This document shows positions 58,126-64,000 of a stretch of 64,000 nt of DNA, piece after piece. Below the pieces are notes generated by a model, which was given only the letters and a program-made list of their open reading frames with translations, did not search any database and was not told the origin of the DNA. A program made the translations under genes and the position numbers. The first letter of the stretch is position 1. Each line of letters starts with the position of its first letter. The DNA comes from Pyronema omphalodes (taxonomy: Eukaryota > Ascomycota > Pezizomycetes > Pezizales > Pyronemataceae). The stretch lies in NCBI GenBank assembly GCA_024516155.1, contig JAJJXM010000007.1, positions 992,001 through 1,056,000 of the forward strand, in the 5' to 3' direction.

Positions 58126-58508
58126 TTTGAAGATGAGTGGTGGTTTGGTGGTTTCGCTGAAAGGTTGACGATTAGGCGGTTGGATTCGCTGATGCGGAAT
58201 GGATTCGGGCTTTCGGGTAGCCAAATCGTCGGCGGCTTTTCAAGGTCACGTGGTAAGTATTACCCGGCAGACTCGGCAACAAGGCTGAGTGGGTTCGCCG
58301 GACACCACCGACTTCGCGATGCGCGCAGCTGTGTCGAGAAGAATCAGTTCTTGACTTTTACTCAGGAACACAATAAATCGGTAAAAGGAATTCCATTATT
58401 TTAAAAAGCGGTATGAACGGTAATATCAAAGCAATTGATAACTATTAATGAAGATTGCCTATTCGGCAGTATTATTACTTTTCCCCCTTCGTACCATACA
58501 ATTGAAAT
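58126..58508. other. Short intergenic region between ATP15 and YIP1
   Basis: 383 bp, ATP15 promoter and YIP1 3' flank; no further feature seen. Confidence 0.55.
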
Positions 58509-59364
58509 TTACAATTTTGGTGCTACTCCTCCGCTGGCTTTGCTTCCAAAGATACTCATGATTCCAAACACACTGTAAAACAGTGCCAGAGGATAGGCAA
58601 CCAACCATCTCATTTCCCTTACCCCCAATACGCCAACAAACATGTTGCTTGCTGCATAGGTACTCCATACGATTGCTGCAACGCTCAAAAAGTACCCCAC
58701 CAAACCATCTAGCGGGTAGGCAACACCAAGACCACTGGAGAAGACGAGGGGTAGTAGACAGTAACCAAGAACGGATGCGGACCGAATGTAGTTAAGAGCG
58801 TGAGTGGGCGGTGACATGAGATTGAAGAGGAGATGCAAAGATATCGATCCTAGAAGTGCCACACCGTAGATGTATCCAAAGTGGACCTTTCCAGAAAGCA
58901 GTAGGAATGTTCCGAAGAGCACACAGAAGATGATAGGTCCGGCCACATCACTGTCGTCCATCATATGTTGGTCTACGGTTCGCAGGGGGTTCAACACTGC
59001 CAGCGTCTGCAATGGTATTAGCTTGGTACAGTACCTAAACAGCTCTGCACTGTACCTTTCCCTTGATGTGCGTAAAGTTCACTCCAAGCTCCTCGAGTAG
59101 CGGCGGCTCATCGTCATATCCTGCAGTACCAAACGCGGCAAGCCATCCCATCCTCAAACCGCCGCGATCTCCAGCGACACCACTGGCACCGGGTGCCATG
59201 GGTGTCGTTCCCATCTGTCCCATTCCTCCAAATCCTCCGTAGCCACCCTGGCTAGGCGTTGTATGTCCACTGACTTGACCATACTGGCTCTGGTAAAACT
59301 GAAGATTGTTTTGTGCCCCATACCCGCCCTGCTGCTGCGGCGGTGGTGAAAAGAATTGTGCCAT
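58509..59364 (-). CDS. YIP1: YIP1 family protein (ER-Golgi Rab-interacting membrane protein)
   Basis: Two exons: 59056-59364 and 58509-59006 (268 aa). The cytosolic N-terminus is Gln/Gly/Pro/Tyr-rich (residues 1-80). The diagnostic EPPLLEELGVNF motif follows at about 86-97, then KTLAVLNPL and five hydrophobic helices with GYIYGVALLG, the pattern of the Yip1 domain. The intron (49 nt, GTACAG donor, GCTAATACC branch, TGCAG acceptor) is phase 0. Yip1 binds Ypt1/Ypt31-type Rab GTPases with Yif1 and supports ER-to-Golgi COPII vesicle formation. It is the first of three tandem minus-strand housekeeping genes, divergent from the coatomer gene. Confidence 0.95.
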
Positions 59365-60365
59365 GGTGTTGATTAGAAGGGAGTGTGGTTATTGAATTCG
59401 GCGATGATGTAGTAAGGTTACTGGTTATGGAGCGGCTGTAGAGCCTAGCAAACGATGCAGTTGCGATAGATTGTAGGTGTATCGCTCAAGAGATGTTGAT
59501 GGAAAAACGCAGAGAAATAGACGTAACGTCGGCGGCGATGACAGTCGTGTGTTGAAGATGAAGTTTCGCGGGACGTGGCGATGTGTTCGAATGGCGTCGG
59601 CGAGAGCTCGTGTTACCTGTCCACGCCGCCCTGTCAACAGCCGCTTCAAGCTCTGGAATGGACCTAGCATGCCCCCACCAAGCCCAAATTCGTACAATTC
59701 TGGTTAGATATTTCAGATTTTATCACATTGAAAAGCGTACAGTTTAACATGTATTTCAACAATAATTACTTTGATGCATTGATGGGCGCGTTCAATTACA
59801 TCTAACGAGCTGTGACAGATTCATTCCCCTTCTGAGAGAAGCCCCCGAAGAACAGGGAGATTTCGTTACACCGTTGCCAGCTAAACCCGATGAAATCATA
59901 GATGAAATATGATAAGATAAAAAAGACATCATGATTGATCTGATATGCACTGATATGCACCGGAACTAGCATTCAAATCATCACATGTCACGCGATATGG
60001 ACTGAAATGCACAGCTTCCGGTCTGAAACATGCGCGCCATGCCGTACTCTCCCTCCCGCTGTAGAGGCCACGACGAATGAACCCCCCCATCGAAGGTGAA
60101 TTGGGCACGGCCGCATCATCAAATTCCATACACCATTTACGAATCACTCTCACCCCCACCACCAACAGATCGGCCCTCCGTCCCTAATTGCGCCGCATCT
60201 ATCGTTTACGAACCTGTACCTAACGGCCGCCGGTTGCGCTTGTTCTTTCTGTAAAGACCACTCCTTTAGCTCTCGACCTTAGCTAATCCGGAGGAGTGTC
60301 TTTGCTTGCTGTTTTATCCTATTCCTCCGGCCTCTCTAATCCAACACATCCGAAATTCGCCCAAT
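59365..60365. other. Divergent promoter region between YIP1 and the coatomer alpha gene
   Basis: About 1.0 kb serving two secretory-pathway genes in opposite directions. Tandem ATATGCACTG repeats occur near 59.94-59.96 kb. No clear TATA box. No credible gene. Confidence 0.6.
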
Positions 60366-63300
60366 ATGCAGAACATGCTAACGAAGGCACGTCTACGAGC
60401 TTCCGGTCGTGTTGTGACAGCTATTGACCTCTCCGATAGTTCGAGTCCAAATCCTCCCGAGCAAAGGGTATCGCATTTCATCCCAAGAGGTACACCAATA
60501 AAGCTATGCACGATGCTCGTCGGTATTTGCTGATGCGGGGTACAGGCCATGGATCCTAGTTTCGCTTCATTCGTCGACCATTCAGCTATGGGACTACCGT
60601 ATGGGTACCTTAATCGATAGATTTGAAGAGCACGATGGACCCGTACGAGGAGTCGACTTCCATCGCACCCAACCTCTATTCGTTTCCGGAGGAGATGACT
60701 ACAAGATTAAGGTCTGGTCGCTGACCACACGGAGGTGTCTGTTTACCCTCAATGGACATTTGGACTACGTCCGTACTGTATTTTTCCACCACGAGCTACC
60801 ATGGATTGTGTCCTCCTCCGATGACCAGACTATTCGTATTTGGAATTGGCAGAACAGGCAATTGAGTATGATTCCTCTCGTATGTCCGTCAACTTAGAAA
60901 ACAGCTGCTGATAGCTTCTCCATTTAGTCTGCAACATGACCGGCCACAACCACTACACGATGTGCGCGCAATTCCACCCTAAAGAAGACCTCATCGTTTC
61001 CGCCTCACTTGACCAGAGTGTACGCGTGTGGGACATTTCCGGTTTGCGCAAGAAACACTCCGCGCCAACTACCATGACCTTCGAGGATCAGATGTCTCGT
61101 GCCAATGGAAACCAGCCGGACATGTTCGGAAACACCGATGCCGTCGTCAAGTTCGTTTTGGAGGGACACGACCGGGGTGTCAACTGGGTTTCTTTCCACC
61201 CTACGCTACCTCTCATCATCTCTGCCGGTGATGACCGTAATGTCAAGCTCTGGAGAATGAGCGAAACCAAAGCTTGGGAGGTTGATACTTGCCGCGGCCA
61301 CTTTCAGAATGCCTCAGCGTGTTTGTTCCATCCCAACCAGGACCTTATTCTTTCCGTAGGAGAGGACAAGACTATCCGTGTCTGGGATCTGAACAAGAGA
61401 ACTTCCGTTCAGTCTTTCAAGAGGGAGAATGACCGTTTCTGGGTTATCGCGGCTCACCCGGAGATCAATTTGTTCGCTGCTGGTCACGACAATGGAGTTA
61501 TGGTCTTCAAGCTTGAGCGTGAACGCCCAGCTTACGCCTGCCACCAGAACCAGCTCTTCTTCATTAACAAGGAAAAGCACGTCAAGATGTTCGACTTTAC
61601 CAACAACAACGAGAGCTTGCCTATGTTGTCGCTGAAGAAATTGGGTGCTGCCTGGTCACCACCAAGAACCCTTTCATACAACCCCGCAGAGAGGGCTATT
61701 CTCGTGACTTCGCCGGCTGACGGAGGTGTTTATGAGCTTATCCATTTGCCCAAGGATGCTGTCGGAGCTGTCGAGCCTACCGACACCAAACGTGGGCCCG
61801 GTAACTCTGCTGTTTTCGTTGCTAGAAACCGTTTCGCCGTCTTCACTTCCAACAACCAGACCATTGAGATCAAAGACTTGTCCAACATCACCACCAAATC
61901 TATCAAGGCACCTACTACCATTAATGAAATTTACTTCGGAGGCGCTGGATGTTTGTTGCTATGTGCCCCTACCTCAGTCATTCTCTACGATATTCAGCAG
62001 AAGAAGACTTTGGCCGAGCTCCCTGTTGCTGGCGTAAAATACGTTGTTTGGTCAAATGACGGAATGCACGCAGCGCTTCTTGCGAAGCACAACGTGACCA
62101 TCGTCACCAAGAACCTCGAGCAGGTTTCCACTTTACACGAAACCATCAGAATCAAGAGCGCCACCTGGGACGATGCCGGAGTTTTGTTGTACTCCACTTT
62201 GAATCACATCAAGTACACTCTTCTCAATGGAGACAATGGAATTATCCGCACCCTTGAGGAGACTGTCTACCTTACCAGAGTCAAGGGCAAGAGCCTTTAC
62301 TGCTTGGACAGGCAGTCTAAGCCTAGAACTCTTACTATCGACCCCACGGAGTATAGATTCAAGTTGGCATTGGTCAAGCGGAATTACGACGAGATCTTGC
62401 ATATCATCAAGACCTCCAACTTGGTCGGACAGAGTATCATCGCCTACCTCCAGAAGAAAGGATACCCCGAGATTGCGCTTGAGTTTGTGGGAGACCTTCA
62501 GACCCGTTTCGAGCTTGCCATTGAGTGTGGTAACTTGGAGGTTGCCGTTGAGATGGCTAAGGAGATTAACCGCCCAACTGTTTGGAACCGTCTCAGCACG
62601 GAGGCTCTTAACCAGGGTAATCACCAGGTTGTCGAGATGTGCTATCAGAGATTGAAGAATCTCGACAAGCTCTCCTTCCTTTACTTGCTCACCGGAGACG
62701 CTGACAAGCTTGCCCGTATGGCGAGGATTGCTGAGTCAAGAAATGACCCCACTGCTATCCTCACCAACTCGATTTACTCTGGTGATGTCGAGGCACGTAT
62801 TCAAATGTTCAAGGAGATTGATATGTACCCTCTTGCCTACGCCACTGCGAAGGCCCACGGATTGACCGAAGAGTGCCAGAACATTTTGGAGACCTGCGGT
62901 TTGACGGAGGACCAGATTGTGATGCCCCAGCTCAGCACCCCTCCCAAGGTTGCACCTGTCGTTTTCAACACCTTTGAGGCCCCTCCTCCCGCTCGCGAGG
63001 CATCCCAGTCTTTCTTCCAAAAGGCCCTTGCCGGACAGATCGAGACCCTTACTCTCGAAGACGACTCCGCCGCCGCTTCTAACGGATTCGGTGACGAAGT
63101 TATTGAGGAGAAGGGCGATAACCTTATGGACCTCGACGATGATGAGGATACTGGTGGATGGGACATGGGTGACGATGATCTTGGACTTGAAGATGCTGCT
63201 GAGGAAGCGGAGGAGGTTGGAACTGCTGATGTTGCCGGAACCTACCCCAGCGAAGCAGATGTTTGGGTACAGGGTAACCCCATTGCGGCCGACCATGTCT

Positions 63301-64000
63301 CTGCCGGATCCTTTGAGACCGCTATGCAGATCCTCAACAGACAAATTGGAGCTGTCAATTTTGCTCCTCTCAAGCCTCGCTTCATGGAGATCTACCAGGC
63401 CAGCAGAACCTATATTCCTGCCGCGGCCGGTCTGCCACCATTGGTTAACTATGTCCGCCGGACATTAGACCAGACCAACCCTAGGAAGGTTCTCCCTGTA
63501 ACCCCTTGCAATCTTGAGGCTCTCCGTACCGGCAACCTTCAGAAGGGTTTCCAGGATGTCAAGAGCAACAACCTCGAATCTGGAATCCAGGTATTCAGGA
63601 GTATACTACACAACTTAATGGTTACGACTGTGAAGGACCAGAAGGAGCAAGAGGAAGCTCAGAAGATGATCCGAACAGCAACTGAATACATTATCGGATT
63701 ATCTATCGAGCTGGAGCGTCGAAGAATCCAGGACGACCCCTCACAATTGAAGCGTAACCTTGAGCTTGCGGCTTACTTCACCCAAAGCCAACTTGAAAAG
63801 CCGCATAGACAGATTGCTCTTGTTAATGCGATGAAGATCTTCGCTAAACACCGCAACTTCGCCCACGCTGCCCACTTTGCCGACAGACTGCTTGCTCTTA
63901 CTTCTACTGGAAAGACCGCTGACTTGGTTCGTTGCCATAATCTGCCCCCGTTTACGTGACACTATGCTGATTATATAACAGGCCAAGCAGTACAAGTCCA
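60366..64000 (+). CDS. COP1: Coatomer (COPI) alpha subunit, truncated at the window end
   Basis: Exons 60366-60386, 60440-60489, 60546-60865, 60928-63926 and 63982 onward; about 1,136 codons visible of an expected 1,200 or so. The N-terminus MQNMLTKFESKS is conserved to animals and fixes the first junction, whose donor must be GCACGT: a GC-AG intron (60387-60439). Later donors are GTACAC, GTATGA and GTTCGT. WD40 repeats fill residues 1-320 ([58 protein letters not shown]). The alpha-solenoid follows, then an acidic linker ([18 protein letters not shown], about 820-845) and the start of the C-terminal domain. Alpha-COP is part of the outer COPI coat that recognises dilysine cargo for Golgi-to-ER retrieval. 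The gene symbol follows S. cerevisiae COP1/RET1. Confidence 0.97.

Noticed and set aside
60314..60550. Short frames around the start of the coatomer gene
   Set aside because: They read through introns of the coatomer gene; the spliced model rebuilds the conserved N-terminus.

Overview
The window reads as nuclear DNA of a filamentous ascomycete (Pezizomycotina). Genes carry short introns (about 42-104 nt for most) with GTRNGT-type donors and CTAAC-like branch points. There is an intron-bearing tRNA-Leu, and single-copy eukaryotic housekeeping genes are present: COPI alpha, NatC Naa35, YIP1 and mitochondrial ATP synthase epsilon. Species cannot be named from the sequence alone. Exon boundaries below were worked out by hand from splice sites, reading frame and family conservation.

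Layout. 0.5-10 kb: a secreted PEBP-like protein and a secreted tyrosinase, separated by 5.6 kb without a convincing gene. 12.9-18.4 kb: three small single-pass membrane protein genes on the minus strand, with a 201-bp MITE between the first two. 18.4-27 kb: microsatellite-rich DNA, including about 68 copies of AAAAT, surrounding an aldo-keto reductase and a wax-synthase-like acyltransferase that lie head to tail. 27-28.8 kb: a MUP-type amino-acid permease. 30-44 kb: a gene-dense plus-strand block of five proteins with no family I recognise (one very large and with a possible RRM-like segment), plus tRNA-Leu(UAG). 44-51.7 kb: repeat-rich DNA with two weak small genes, the second copy of the 201-bp MITE and a 346-bp TA-flanked inverted-repeat element. 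51.7-64 kb: a conserved block with a peroxisomal enoyl-CoA hydratase/isomerase ending in SKL, a 414-bp hAT-like element, NAA35, ATP15, YIP1 (all minus), and the coatomer alpha gene (plus), which runs off the window end.

No operon-like system, CRISPR array or viral sequence was seen. The strongest unusual signals are three separate families of non-autonomous DNA transposons with readable inverted repeats and target-site duplications, two GC-AG introns in deeply conserved genes, the local group of small arginine-tailed membrane proteins, and a sharp contrast between repeat-packed and gene-packed compartments.
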